Below, in pieces: positions 1-5,965 of a stretch of 5,965 nt of DNA. This DNA comes from an uncultured Fidelibacterota bacterium (GTDB lineage Bacteria > Fidelibacterota > Fidelibacteria > Fidelibacterales > Fidelibacteraceae), in the NCBI GenBank assembly GCA_937862595.1, contig CALMFL010000263.1, positions 1-5,965 on the forward strand. Direction: 5' to 3'. The number at the start of each line of letters is the position of its first letter. Within the stretch, counting starts at the first letter, position 1. The translations under genes were made by a program, and so were the position numbers. The notes beneath the pieces were generated by a model that saw only the letters and a list, made by a program, of their open reading frames with translations, was not told the origin of the DNA and made no database searches.

Positions 1-321
1 GAAAGTCGCCTTGACTCGCTCCGCATTGATTATAAGCCGCTCCTCAGCCTGAAGGAACCCGTATTCACACTCAGGGCGCCCTACCCCAATCCTTTCAACC
101 CCCTAAGCTCAGTAGAGCTTGAAGTGCACACGGCCGCCGTCTTCAGCATCGACCTTCTTCGGCTTGACGGCACACGTGTCCGGCAGGTATTTACGGGGAT
201 TCTCTCGCCCGGGATCTACACTTATCCGCTGGATTGTTCGGCGCTTGCCTCGGGGCATTACCTTCTCTGCTGCAGTACGGAAGGCTTTAGGGAAACCGAC
301 CCGCTCATCCTGCTGAAATGA
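1..321 (+). CDS. C-terminal fragment of an exported protein with a T9SS-like sorting tail
   Basis: The frame is open from the first base to a TGA stop at 319-321, giving 106 residues of a gene that begins upstream. Residues 28-34 read YPNPFNP, followed by a strand-like LSSVELEV. Later come LDGTRVRQV (residues 55-63), LSPGIYTYPLD (69-79) and ASGHYLL (83-89), ending in LILLK. This order (PNPFNP, a strand, a 'G..V' turn, a 'G.Y.Y..D...L.SG.Y' block, a short hydrophobic end) is the usual architecture of type IX secretion type A sorting domains and the related FlgD-like Ig fold in FCB bacteria. By family knowledge the tail directs a Sec-exported protein across the outer membrane, where it is usually cleaved. 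The cargo domain lies outside the window, so its function is unknown. Three cysteines (80, 90, 91) are slightly unusual. A GTG at 124 is an internal valine codon, not the start. Confidence 0.85.
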   Translation, partial: ESRLDSLRIDYKPLLSLKEPVFTLRAPYPNPFNPLSSVELEVHTAAVFSIDLLRLDGTRVRQVFTGILSPGIYTYPLDCSALASGHYLLCCSTEGFRETDPLILLK

Positions 322-341
322 CTCTCTGACGGCGGGCGGAT

Positions 342-361
342 AGATCCGGCGGCGGATCTTT
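342..361 (+). terminator. Possible intrinsic terminator hairpin after the T9SS-tail gene
   Basis: AGATCCG (342-348) pairs perfectly with CGGATCT (353-359) around a GCGG loop, 21 nt after the upstream stop codon. Only a short T run (359-361) follows before CC, so the U-tract is poor. An alternative GCGG/CCGC pairing around ATCTTT (351-365) is also possible. Position supports a 3'-end role, but termination is an inference. Confidence 0.35.
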
Positions 362-436
362 CCGCGGCCTTACGGGCTCTTTAACGGCAGTCCCTTGCTC
401 CGTGCGGGCATGAAGCATCACTTTTTCCTTTTTGCT

Positions 437-465
437 TTTATCTTTGGGCATATTTCGCGTATATT
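437..465 (+). promoter_or_regulatory. Candidate promoter for the miaB operon
   Basis: TATATT at 460-465 matches five of six bases of the sigma70 -10 consensus. With a 17-nt spacer the -35 position would be TTTATC (437-442), a weak match with three of six bases. The -10 ends only 6 nt before the miaB ATG at 472, so transcription would begin at or next to the start codon. The preceding stretch 411-446 is T/C-rich and there is no Shine-Dalgarno before the ATG. The call rests on pattern and position only; Bacteroidota-type promoters can look different. Confidence 0.35.
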
Positions 466-471
466 CAGCTC

Positions 472-1767
472 ATGAACAAACGCTTTTACATTGAGACCTA
501 CGGCTGTCAGATGAATGAGTACGACAGCGAGATCCTGGCCGGGATACTCCTTGAACATGATTATATCTTAAGCGATTCCCCTGAAAACGCCGACGTGATC
601 CTGCTGAACACCTGCAGCGTGCGCGACCATGCCGAACAGAAGATCCATTCGCGCCTCGGTGAACTCAAGCATTTCAAGGACAAAAATCCCGCCCTGAAGC
701 TCGGGGTCGTCGGCTGCATGGCCCAGAACATGAAAAAGGACCTGCTGGAAAGCAAACCCTATGTCAACCTGATACTCGGACCGGACTCCTACCGGAATAT
801 CCTCCGGCATCTTGATTCGGACCAGACGCAAACGATCGATACCAGACTCTCGAAATTTGAAGTTTACGACGGACTTTTCCCCGCCCGGAAAGAAGGGATC
901 AACGCCTGGATCTCCATCATGCGGGGCTGTAATAAATTCTGTTCCTACTGCATCGTCCCCTATACCCGGGGCCGCGAGCGCAGCCGGAGCATCGCCGGCA
1001 TCGTCGATGAAGCGCAACGTTCCGTCGACAAGGGTTTTGTCGAGATCACCCTGCTCGGACAAAACGTCAATTCCTATGATCATGACGGGAAGCGCTTCCC
1101 CGCACTGCTTGAAGCGCTTACGGCCGTAAAGGGGATCAAGCGCATCCGTTACACTTCGCCCCACCCCCAGGATGTGGATGAAACCCTGATGAAAGTCCAT
1201 GCCGGCTACAAGCCGCTGATCGCGAACCATATCCACCTCCCCCTGCAGGCCGGTTCGGACGCCGTCCTCAAGGCTATGAACCGCACCTATACCCAGTCGC
1301 ATTACCTCAAGCTGACGGACATGATCCGGAAATACGTCCCCGACATGGGGATCACGACGGATATCATCGTCGGCTTTCCCGGTGAAACGGATGCGGACTT
1401 CCGCGAAACCCTGCGCGTCATGAATTCGGTGAAATACGATTCGGCCTTCACCTTCAAATATTCCCCCCGCCCCTACACAAAAGCTTGGGACATGGAAGAC
1501 AATGTCAGCGAAAACGAAAAAGCCGCACGCCTGACCGAACTGATCCGGCTTCAGAAGAAACACACCCTGGAGAACTACCGGAACCTGATCGGAAAGGACG
1601 TTGAGATCCTGGTCGAAGCCCCCAGCAAACGCGATCCAAACGAGTTCAAAGGCCGTACCGCCTGCAACAAGATCACGGTTTTCCCTGCGGGCGTTTACCG
1701 GCCTAAGGACCTTGTGAAACGAACCGTTACCGACGCGCAGGGAATCACCCTGTTTTCGCGTCCATAA
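472..1767 (+). CDS. miaB: tRNA-2-methylthio-N6-dimethylallyladenosine synthase (MiaB)
   Basis: This 431-residue radical-SAM methylthiotransferase adds the 2-methylthio group to i6A37 in tRNAs reading UNN codons, using SAM and two iron-sulfur clusters in the cytoplasm. The N-terminal UPF0004 domain (about 4-120) has its three cluster cysteines at C12 (TYGCQMN), C48 (NTCSVR) and C82 (VGCMAQ). The radical-SAM motif CNKFCSYC supplies C153, C157 and C160, followed by VPYTRGRERSR. GQNVNSY (196-202) and FKYSPRPYTKA (328-338) are MiaB-type signatures and argue against the paralogues RimO and MtaB. A C-terminal TRAM domain (about 370-431, with GRTACNK) binds tRNA. Length is normal and all cluster ligands are present. 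The ATG at 472 opens directly on the conserved N-terminus, although no Shine-Dalgarno precedes it. It heads a tight four-gene run, with the next start 12 nt after its TAA. Confidence 0.96.
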   Translation: MNKRFYIETYGCQMNEYDSEILAGILLEHDYILSDSPENADVILLNTCSVRDHAEQKIHSRLGELKHFKDKNPALKLGVVGCMAQNMKKDLLESKPYVNLILGPDSYRNILRHLDSDQTQTIDTRLSKFEVYDGLFPARKEGINAWISIMRGCNKFCSYCIVPYTRGRERSRSIAGIVDEAQRSVDKGFVEITLLGQNVNSYDHDGKRFPALLEALTAVKGIKRIRYTSPHPQDVDETLMKVHAGYKPLIANHIHLPLQAGSDAVLKAMNRTYTQSHYLKLTDMIRKYVPDMGITTDIIVGFPGETDADFRETLRVMNSVKYDSAFTFKYSPRPYTKAWDMEDNVSENEKAARLTELIRLQKKHTLENYRNLIGKDVEILVEAPSKRDPNEFKGRTACNKITVFPAGVYRPKDLVKRTVTDAQGITLFSRP

Positions 1768-1772
1768 TATAA

Positions 1773-1777
1773 AAAGG
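1773..1777 (+). promoter_or_regulatory. Ribosome binding site deciding between tandem ATG starts
   Basis: AAAGG lies 2 nt before the ATG at 1780 and 5 nt before the ATG at 1783. The spacing favours the second ATG, which would shorten the protein by one Met only. Confidence 0.45.
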
Positions 1778-1779
1778 CG

Positions 1780-2676
1780 ATGATGGCACACCGCTACCAG
1801 AAAAAATACGACCTTGCCTTTAGGCGCATGTCTACGAACCAGTTCCAGACAGGACGCGACTTTTCCCTGAAAGAAAGCGATATCGTGAACGACGGGGTCT
1901 TTGATCATAAAATGCACCTGTTCCTCGGCTGTTATTCGCCCGCCGTCATTGAAGCGATGTTCGAGCGCTACCATGTCCGGGAATTCTTTGAAAAAAAGGG
2001 CATTCCCAACATTTCCTGGCATATCAACATGGATGACCCCTACGTGCACCGTTTTATGATGTTATCGGAAAAGAACGGAAAAAAACACAAGCTCATCGAA
2101 CTGGTCATGCAGCGAAAGACCCTGAAAATGCCGCTGGATAAAAAACGCTCCCTGAACCTGGAATTCCTGCACATCGAATGGCTGATGATGCAGAATCCCT
2201 ATAAACCGTTTCGCAGGGACAAACCGCCGCTTCCCGGGCAGCATGCTCCGGGACTGGGAATCGGTCTGCACATGCTGCAGATCCTCATGCATCTGGCGAA
2301 GAAAGCCAACACCCACGGCCTGATCAATTCGCCCAATTACCTGCACACCGCCATCTTCTTCTCGCGCGCCTTCCATTTCTATGATCCGAAAGCGGAAGCG
2401 TTCATGCAGATCATCAAATACCAGAAACTGCCCCAATACAGCCACTATACGCTAAGCTGGGCGGACGAATACGGCGCACTGCAGCACGCGCTGAACCATC
2501 GTCCCATCATTTGGCGGCCTTCCATGATGGTCGCCCCGATCAGCAATGAAGCGAAACGTTATTTCTTATCCCGCGAATACCGCACGCAAGTCCGGAAAGC
2601 CCGCCGGAAGCTCCGGATCAGCGTCAATCTCCGAAAACTGAACAAAAAATTGAAAGAACATGGACAACTCCAGTAA
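1780..2676 (+). CDS. Uncharacterised protein with a GNAT-like acyltransferase core
   Basis: I do not recognise a named family for this 298-residue protein. Its middle resembles a GNAT acetyltransferase core. A strand-like segment LEFLHIEWLMMQNP (127-140) is followed by LPGQHAPGLGIG (151-162), which resembles the acetyl-CoA pyrophosphate loop. Then come a helix (163-177), a strand and Asn (HGLINSPN, 179-186), a helix (187-197) and FHFYDP (198-203), like the GNAT 'A..FY...GF' end. The N-terminal 120 residues match nothing I know. The C-terminus (about 256-292) is highly basic and helical. The protein is rich in Met and His, with no signal peptide or membrane segment, so it is probably cytoplasmic. 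Two ATGs lie in tandem; the second (1783) is better spaced from AAAGG (1773-1777), so the start may be one codon later. It overlaps the thiamine pyrophosphokinase gene by 17 nt. The enzyme class is inferred and the substrate is unknown. Confidence 0.85.
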   Translation: MMAHRYQKKYDLAFRRMSTNQFQTGRDFSLKESDIVNDGVFDHKMHLFLGCYSPAVIEAMFERYHVREFFEKKGIPNISWHINMDDPYVHRFMMLSEKNGKKHKLIELVMQRKTLKMPLDKKRSLNLEFLHIEWLMMQNPYKPFRRDKPPLPGQHAPGLGIGLHMLQILMHLAKKANTHGLINSPNYLHTAIFFSRAFHFYDPKAEAFMQIIKYQKLPQYSHYTLSWADEYGALQHALNHRPIIWRPSMMVAPISNEAKRYFLSREYRTQVRKARRKLRISVNLRKLNKKLKEHGQLQ

Positions 2677-3289
2677 AACCTGTCTTTTCCTGAACGGTTC
2701 GCCTCCGGGGAAAGCCCTCATCGACAGGTACTGCCCGGCGGGTTCCGCTGTCCTGTGTACGGACGGGGCTTACGACTACCTCTTGGCACTTGACCTGACG
2801 CCGGACCTACTGATCGGCGACATGGATTCAATTTCCGAACTGCCTGAGGCTGCCAGGGTTCAGATCCTCGCGTCTGACGGCATGGAGAACAATGATCTGG
2901 AAAAAGCGCTGATCCATTGCCGGGATAAAGGCATGCGCACCCTGCGCATTTTCGGTGCGGACGGGAAACGCCTGGATCATTTTCTGGTCAATTTCGCCAC
3001 GCTTGCCGCCTATGCGGGGGACCTTGAGATAGAAGTGTTCACGAAGGAAGACTACCTGCGCTTTTTCACCGCCGGGACCTACGTCCTGCCCTGCGAACCG
3101 GGGCAGCGCTTTTCCCTGCTTGCCGCAAAGGAAGTGAGCGGCCTGACCCTTTCCGGAGCCCGCTTTGCCCTGGAGCACGACCGTCTCGCTCCCGGATCGC
3201 GCGGACTCGGGAACCGTGCAACAGCCCGGGAACTGCATCTGAGCTTTTCCTCCGGCCTGCTGATCTACATAAGCGATCTGCTCCCATGA
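2660..3289 (+). CDS. Thiamine pyrophosphokinase
   Basis: This 209-residue enzyme transfers pyrophosphate from ATP to thiamine, giving thiamine pyrophosphate in one cytoplasmic step. Catalytic-domain motifs appear in the expected order: TDGAYDYL (34-41), PDLLIGDMDSI (48-58) with metal-binding Asp54 and Asp56, NNDLEKAL (77-84) with Asp79, and GADGKRLDH (99-107) with the Arg-x-Asp-His signature. The C-terminal thiamine-binding beta domain (about 125-209) includes SRGLGNRA (180-187) in place of the usual S-x-G-x-S-N segment. Asn78 replaces the common Thr of the 'TDLEKAL' motif, a mild change. Length is typical for bacterial enzymes. The start at 2660 has GAAAGA (2652-2657) just upstream and lies inside the end of the preceding gene, so translation is probably coupled. 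The stop overlaps the symporter start by four bases. The gene is usually called thiN or tnr3-like; I leave the symbol blank because naming varies. Confidence 0.93.
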   Translation: MDNSSKTCLFLNGSPPGKALIDRYCPAGSAVLCTDGAYDYLLALDLTPDLLIGDMDSISELPEAARVQILASDGMENNDLEKALIHCRDKGMRTLRIFGADGKRLDHFLVNFATLAAYAGDLEIEVFTKEDYLRFFTAGTYVLPCEPGQRFSLLAAKEVSGLTLSGARFALEHDRLAPGSRGLGNRATARELHLSFSSGLLIYISDLLP

Positions 3290-4656
3290 AACTCGCCTTC
3301 CATCCCCTCGACCTTGCAATTATAGGCCTGTATTTCGCCGCCCTGGTCCTGATCGGTTTTTTTCGCGCTAAAAAGAATGTGAAAAACGAAGATTTCCTCC
3401 TCTCGGGAAGACGGATCACGCTGCCGGTCTTTGTGATGACGCTGGTGTCCACCTGGTACGGGGGGATCCTGGGCGTCGGTGAGTTCACCTACCTGCACGG
3501 CCTTTCGAACTGGTTCGTCATGGGCTTCCCCTACTATGTCTTTGCCCTGATCTACGCGCTTTTCATCGCTTCCCGGATCCGGAAAAGCAGCGCAGCGACC
3601 ATTCCGGAACTGATCGAACAGCGCTACGGAAGGCTGCCCTCCTTTATCAGCGGCATCTTTGTTTTCCTGATGACCTCCCCCGCGCCGTATCTGCTGATCG
3701 CAGGGATCATCCTCTCGCTGATCACGGGGCTTTCGCCGCTCCTCTGCGCCCTGCTGGTCTTTGTTGTCTCCGCGGTTTATTTGTATAAAAAAGGATTCAC
3801 GACCGTTGTCCAGTCCGACATGCTTCAGTTCATGCTCATGTTCACCGGTTTTATCATCCTGCTCGCCGTGCTGCTCGCGCACTTTCCGCCCTCGGAATAT
3901 TTCAAGCCGGAATTCCTTCCGCGCAGCCATCTGACCCTGACCGGAGGACTCTCCCCGACCTACATTATTTCCTGGTTCTTCATAGCACTATGGACCCTGG
4001 TCGACCCCGGTTTCCACCAGCGCTGCGCCGCGGCGAAAAATCCGAAAACCGCCCGCAACGGCATCCTGATCAGCATCGTCTTCTGGATGATCTTCGACGC
4101 TCTCACCGTGATAACCGGTTTATATGCGCGGGCATTACTTCCTGATATTCAATCGCTTTACGCCTATCCCCTCCTGGCATTCCGCGTGCTGCCCGTCGGC
4201 CTGTTCGGACTCTTCATCACCGGATTGCTGGCAACGGTGATGTCCACCCTGGATTCCTATATTTTTATTTCCGCACAGACCGTGGGATATGATGTCCTGG
4301 CAAAATACACCGGCATGAACGTCCGGAAACTGGTCAGGATCGGCTATGCCGTTACCGGCCTGATCGCCATGGTCCTGGTCGTCCTGCTTCCCTCCGTCAT
4401 CTCGATCTGGTACCTCATCGGAACGCTCGTGATTCCCTCCCTGCTGCTGCCCTCGCTCTCGGTCCTTTTTAACAGGACCATCGCTCCGAAGCTTCTGATC
4501 CTTCTGATGACAGGTTCGGCCCTTTTATCGGGCGCCTGGTTCATTCTCGGTGAGATCTGCGGCAGCTACCCCCTGCAGATCGAACCCTTTTATCCCGGAT
4601 TGCTTTTCAGTATTGCGGTCTACCTCTACGGACGGCACCGAATAAAATACGGTTAA
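3286..4656 (+). CDS. Sodium:solute symporter (SSS family), possible thiamine or precursor transporter
   Basis: This 456-residue inner-membrane protein couples sodium entry to solute uptake. About 13 hydrophobic segments can be marked: roughly 8-26, 45-70, 74-96, 119-147, 149-167, 180-200, 222-239, 259-280, 298-330, 349-369, 371-392, 400-422 and 433-448. This matches the SSS (LeuT-like) fold. Family landmarks are SGRRITLP before segment 2, the GFTTVVQSDMLQ segment (170-181), DPGFHQRCAAAKNPKTAR (240-257) matching the SSS signature, and MSTLDS (319-324), where Ser/Thr residues contribute to the conserved Na2 sodium site. Its ATG overlaps the stop of thiamine pyrophosphokinase (ATGA), and no Shine-Dalgarno is visible, which suggests translational coupling. 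SSS proteins carry very different solutes (sugars, proline, pantothenate, iodide and others), so the sequence alone does not give the substrate. The neighbour makes thiamine or a pyrimidine precursor the leading guess. Confidence 0.93.
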   Translation: MKLAFHPLDLAIIGLYFAALVLIGFFRAKKNVKNEDFLLSGRRITLPVFVMTLVSTWYGGILGVGEFTYLHGLSNWFVMGFPYYVFALIYALFIASRIRKSSAATIPELIEQRYGRLPSFISGIFVFLMTSPAPYLLIAGIILSLITGLSPLLCALLVFVVSAVYLYKKGFTTVVQSDMLQFMLMFTGFIILLAVLLAHFPPSEYFKPEFLPRSHLTLTGGLSPTYIISWFFIALWTLVDPGFHQRCAAAKNPKTARNGILISIVFWMIFDALTVITGLYARALLPDIQSLYAYPLLAFRVLPVGLFGLFITGLLATVMSTLDSYIFISAQTVGYDVLAKYTGMNVRKLVRIGYAVTGLIAMVLVVLLPSVISIWYLIGTLVIPSLLLPSLSVLFNRTIAPKLLILLMTGSALLSGAWFILGEICGSYPLQIEPFYPGLLFSIAVYLYGRHRIKYG

Positions 4657-4680
4657 ACCTATTATTAATAAGTCTTTTTT
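4657..4680 (+). terminator. Weak terminator-like hairpin after the symporter gene
   Basis: Starting at the base after the TAA, ACCTATT (4657-4663) pairs with AATAAGT (4667-4673), with one C-A mismatch and a 3-nt loop. After one C there is a run of six T (4675-4680). The stem is AU-rich and weak. An outer pairing of GGTTAAA (4651-4657) with TTTAATC (4678-4684) competes. Position and T-run fit the end of the miaB operon, but the stability is doubtful. Confidence 0.4.
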
Positions 4681-4720
4681 AATCACAATCGCACTTCCGG
4701 ACGGCTATTCTCAACATTTT

Positions 4721-4750
4721 TTGATTATTGCCTTACGATTCTTAAATAAT
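4721..4750 (+). promoter_or_regulatory. Candidate promoter for argG
   Basis: TTGATT (4721-4726, four of six matches to TTGACA) and AATAAT (4745-4750, five of six matches to TATAAT) are separated by 18 nt in an AT-rich gap. Transcription would start near 4757 and leave a leader of about 65 nt containing the inverted repeat at 4779-4810. A Bacteroidota-style alternative is TTTG (4764-4767) with TAAATTCA (4787-4794), spaced 19 nt. The sequence cannot decide between them. Confidence 0.45.
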
Positions 4751-4778
4751 CCCGACTATTCGATTTGATTTTTAATTT

Positions 4779-4810
4779 CTTCGTTTTAAATTCACTCCCG
4801 TTAAACGAAG
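4779..4810 (+). repeat. Inverted repeat in the argG leader, reaching the Shine-Dalgarno
   Basis: CTTCGTTTTAA (4779-4789) and TTAAACGAAG (4801-4810) are complementary, forming ten base pairs with a single bulged T (4787) and an 11-nt loop (4790-4800). The 3' arm ends on the first bases of the Shine-Dalgarno. As RNA it could partly mask ribosome binding; as DNA it could be an operator. No clear ArgR box is visible. The pairing is seen directly, and the function is inferred. Confidence 0.6.
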
Positions 4811-4817
4811 AGGAAAG
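4809..4817 (+). promoter_or_regulatory. Shine-Dalgarno of argG
   Basis: AGAGGAAAG has its AGAGGA core (4809-4814) 9 nt before the ATG at 4824. This is the best ribosome binding site in the window, in contrast to miaB and the symporter, which show none. Its first two bases fall inside the leader inverted repeat. Confidence 0.7.
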
Positions 4818-4823
4818 AAAGCA

Positions 4824-5965
4824 ATGGAAAAAAAGAAGATCGTTCTGGCATACAGCGGCGGGCTGGACACGACCTGCGCCATTCCGTGGCTGAAGGAGCA
4901 CGGTTACGACGAGGTCATTTGTTTTTCCGCGAATTTAGGCAGTGAGTTCTCACCCGAGGACCTGCAGGAGCGGGGGATCAAGACGGGGGCGTCAAAGGTC
5001 ATCGTCAAGGATCTCCGTGAAGAACTTGCCCGGGATTTCCTGATCCCCGGCCTCAAGGCAAATCTTATTTATGAAAACAAGTACCTGCTTGCAACGGCTT
5101 ACGGCCGTCCCTTGATCGCCAAGTATCTTGTCGACTGCGCCCATGAAGAAGGCGTAAGCACCGTCGGCCACGGCTGTTCCGCCAAAGGCAACGACCAGGT
5201 GCGCCTTGACGTCACGGTCAAGATGCTGGATCCCAAGCTGAAGATCGTCGCGCCCCTGCGCTACTGGGAACTCAAATCCCGCGAATCCGAGATCGAATAT
5301 GCCGAGAAGAAACAGCTTCCCATTCGCCTGACAAAAGAAAAGATCTACAGTATCGACAAGAATATCTGGGGGATCGCCGTCGAATGCGGCGCTCTGGAAG
5401 ACCTTGCCAACGCCACGCCCGATGATTCGTACGTGATGTGCAACCGTATCGAGAACACGCCGGACACCCCCGATTTTGTGACGATCGAATTCCTCAAAGG
5501 CGTCCCCGTCGCACTGAACGGAAAGGCTCTCTCCTTCCTGGAGATCATTGAAGAACTGAACACCCTGGCCGGCAAACACGGCATCGGCCGGACCGATATG
5601 GTCGAAGACCGCATCGTCGGGATCAAATCCCGCGAAATCTATGAAGCCCCTGCCGGATGGACGCTGATCCAGGCGCACAAAGACCTGGAATCCATCGTCC
5701 TGGACCGGGAAACCCTGGCCTTCAAGGAGATTGTCGCGCTGAAATACTCCCAAATGCTCTATCAGGGCTTATGGTATACGCGTCTGCGTGAAAGCATGGC
5801 GGCGTTTGTCGACAAAACCCAGGAAAAGGTCACCGGCAGCGTGACGATGAAACTCTTCAAGGGCAACCTGATCGTGACATCCCGCAAGACCCCCTACTCC
5901 ATGTACCGGATGAGCATGGCGACTTACGGGAACGAAGACGAATACGTCCGTGAGAACGCCGAAGC
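4824..5965 (+). CDS. argG: Argininosuccinate synthase (3'-truncated by window end)
   Basis: ArgG joins citrulline and aspartate with ATP to form argininosuccinate, the penultimate step of arginine synthesis, in the cytoplasm. The frame is open for 380 codons plus two bases to the window edge, so perhaps 20 residues of a roughly 400-residue protein are missing. The ATP pyrophosphatase motif AYSGGLDTT (9-17) opens the N-terminal nucleotide domain. KYLLATAYGRP (86-96) is the citrulline-binding region. GHGCSAKGNDQVRLD (115-129) is the aspartate/ATP loop, with Ser-Ala where Thr-Gly is usual. YSIDKNIWG (175-183), GRTDMVEDRIVGIKSREIYE (255-274) and YQGLWYTRLRE (313-323) are further family signatures. 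The ATG at 4824 has a strong Shine-Dalgarno and starts one turn before the P-loop-like motif, as is normal. It sits behind an AT-rich gap with its own likely promoter and may head an arginine operon continuing beyond the window. Confidence 0.96.
   Translation, partial: MEKKKIVLAYSGGLDTTCAIPWLKEHGYDEVICFSANLGSEFSPEDLQERGIKTGASKVIVKDLREELARDFLIPGLKANLIYENKYLLATAYGRPLIAKYLVDCAHEEGVSTVGHGCSAKGNDQVRLDVTVKMLDPKLKIVAPLRYWELKSRESEIEYAEKKQLPIRLTKEKIYSIDKNIWGIAVECGALEDLANATPDDSYVMCNRIENTPDTPDFVTIEFLKGVPVALNGKALSFLEIIEELNTLAGKHGIGRTDMVEDRIVGIKSREIYEAPAGWTLIQAHKDLESIVLDRETLAFKEIVALKYSQMLYQGLWYTRLRESMAAFVDKTQEKVTGSVTMKLFKGNLIVTSRKTPYSMYRMSMATYGNEDEYVRENAE

Noticed and set aside
119..316. A 65-codon + frame overlapping the T9SS-tail gene
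   Set aside because: The neighbouring frame carries the YPNPFNP sorting tail and is open from the window edge; this one is an out-of-frame shadow.
394..418. A second terminator, GCTCCGTGCGGGC, before the T-rich stretch
   Set aside because: The stem is short with a bulge and is separated from the T-run by about 10 nt, so it does not fit an intrinsic terminator.
322..471. A TPP riboswitch or other structured RNA upstream of the operon that contains thiamine pyrophosphokinase
   Set aside because: I looked for the conserved CUGAGA and ACCUGAU-type thi-box segments here and before the kinase gene and found neither. The kinase and symporter also lack any room for a leader.
568..2049. A 493-codon open frame on the minus strand opposite miaB and the start of the next gene
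   Set aside because: It is long but fully antisense to MiaB, which has all its catalytic motifs in the + frame. It straddles a gene boundary and its translation shows no recognisable domain. GC-biased codon use easily leaves such a frame open.
3265..3930. A 221-codon minus-strand open frame across the kinase/symporter junction
   Set aside because: Its product is a low-complexity, charged, Gln/Asp/Arg-rich sequence made by reading hydrophobic membrane codons backwards, which is a typical shadow of a transporter gene.
4785..4800. An ArgR box before argG
   Set aside because: Only an ATTCA half-site is visible, with no matching TGAAT half at the right spacing.
4992..5753. A 253-codon minus-strand open frame within argG
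   Set aside because: It is antisense to the conserved ArgG core and has no family motif. The + strand reading is unambiguous.

Overview
The window looks like ordinary chromosomal DNA of a bacterium from the FCB superphylum (Bacteroidota and relatives such as Marinimicrobia, Calditrichaeota, Ignavibacteria or Fibrobacterota). The main clue is the first gene fragment. Its C-terminus carries a YPNPFNP-type tail, the signature of type IX secretion (Por) sorting domains and related FlgD-like tails in that group. Coding DNA is moderately GC-rich, while one intergenic region is strikingly AT-rich. Some starts have a purine-rich Shine-Dalgarno and others have none. I cannot name the phylum with confidence. 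All genes lie on the + strand.

Layout: (1) 1-321, the last 106 codons of an exported protein with a T9SS-like tail. (2) 322-471, a noncoding gap with a GC-rich hairpin and then a T-rich stretch holding a possible promoter very close to the next start. (3) 472-4656, a tightly packed four-gene run that reads as one operon: miaB (tRNA methylthiotransferase), an unnamed 298-residue protein with a GNAT-like core, thiamine pyrophosphokinase, and a 13-segment sodium:solute symporter. The gaps are +12 nt, a 17-nt overlap and a 4-nt ATGA overlap. (4) 4657-4823, an AT-rich gap (about 32% GC by hand count) with a weak terminator-like hairpin, a sigma70-like promoter, and an inverted repeat that reaches the Shine-Dalgarno of the next gene. 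(5) 4824-5965, the first 380 codons of argG (argininosuccinate synthase), cut by the window edge.

The most coherent functional idea is that the symporter, translationally coupled to thiamine pyrophosphokinase, imports thiamine or a thiamine precursor that the kinase converts to the cofactor. The unnamed protein between miaB and the kinase is the best candidate for undescribed biology. I found no mobile element, CRISPR array, tRNA/rRNA or defence system.
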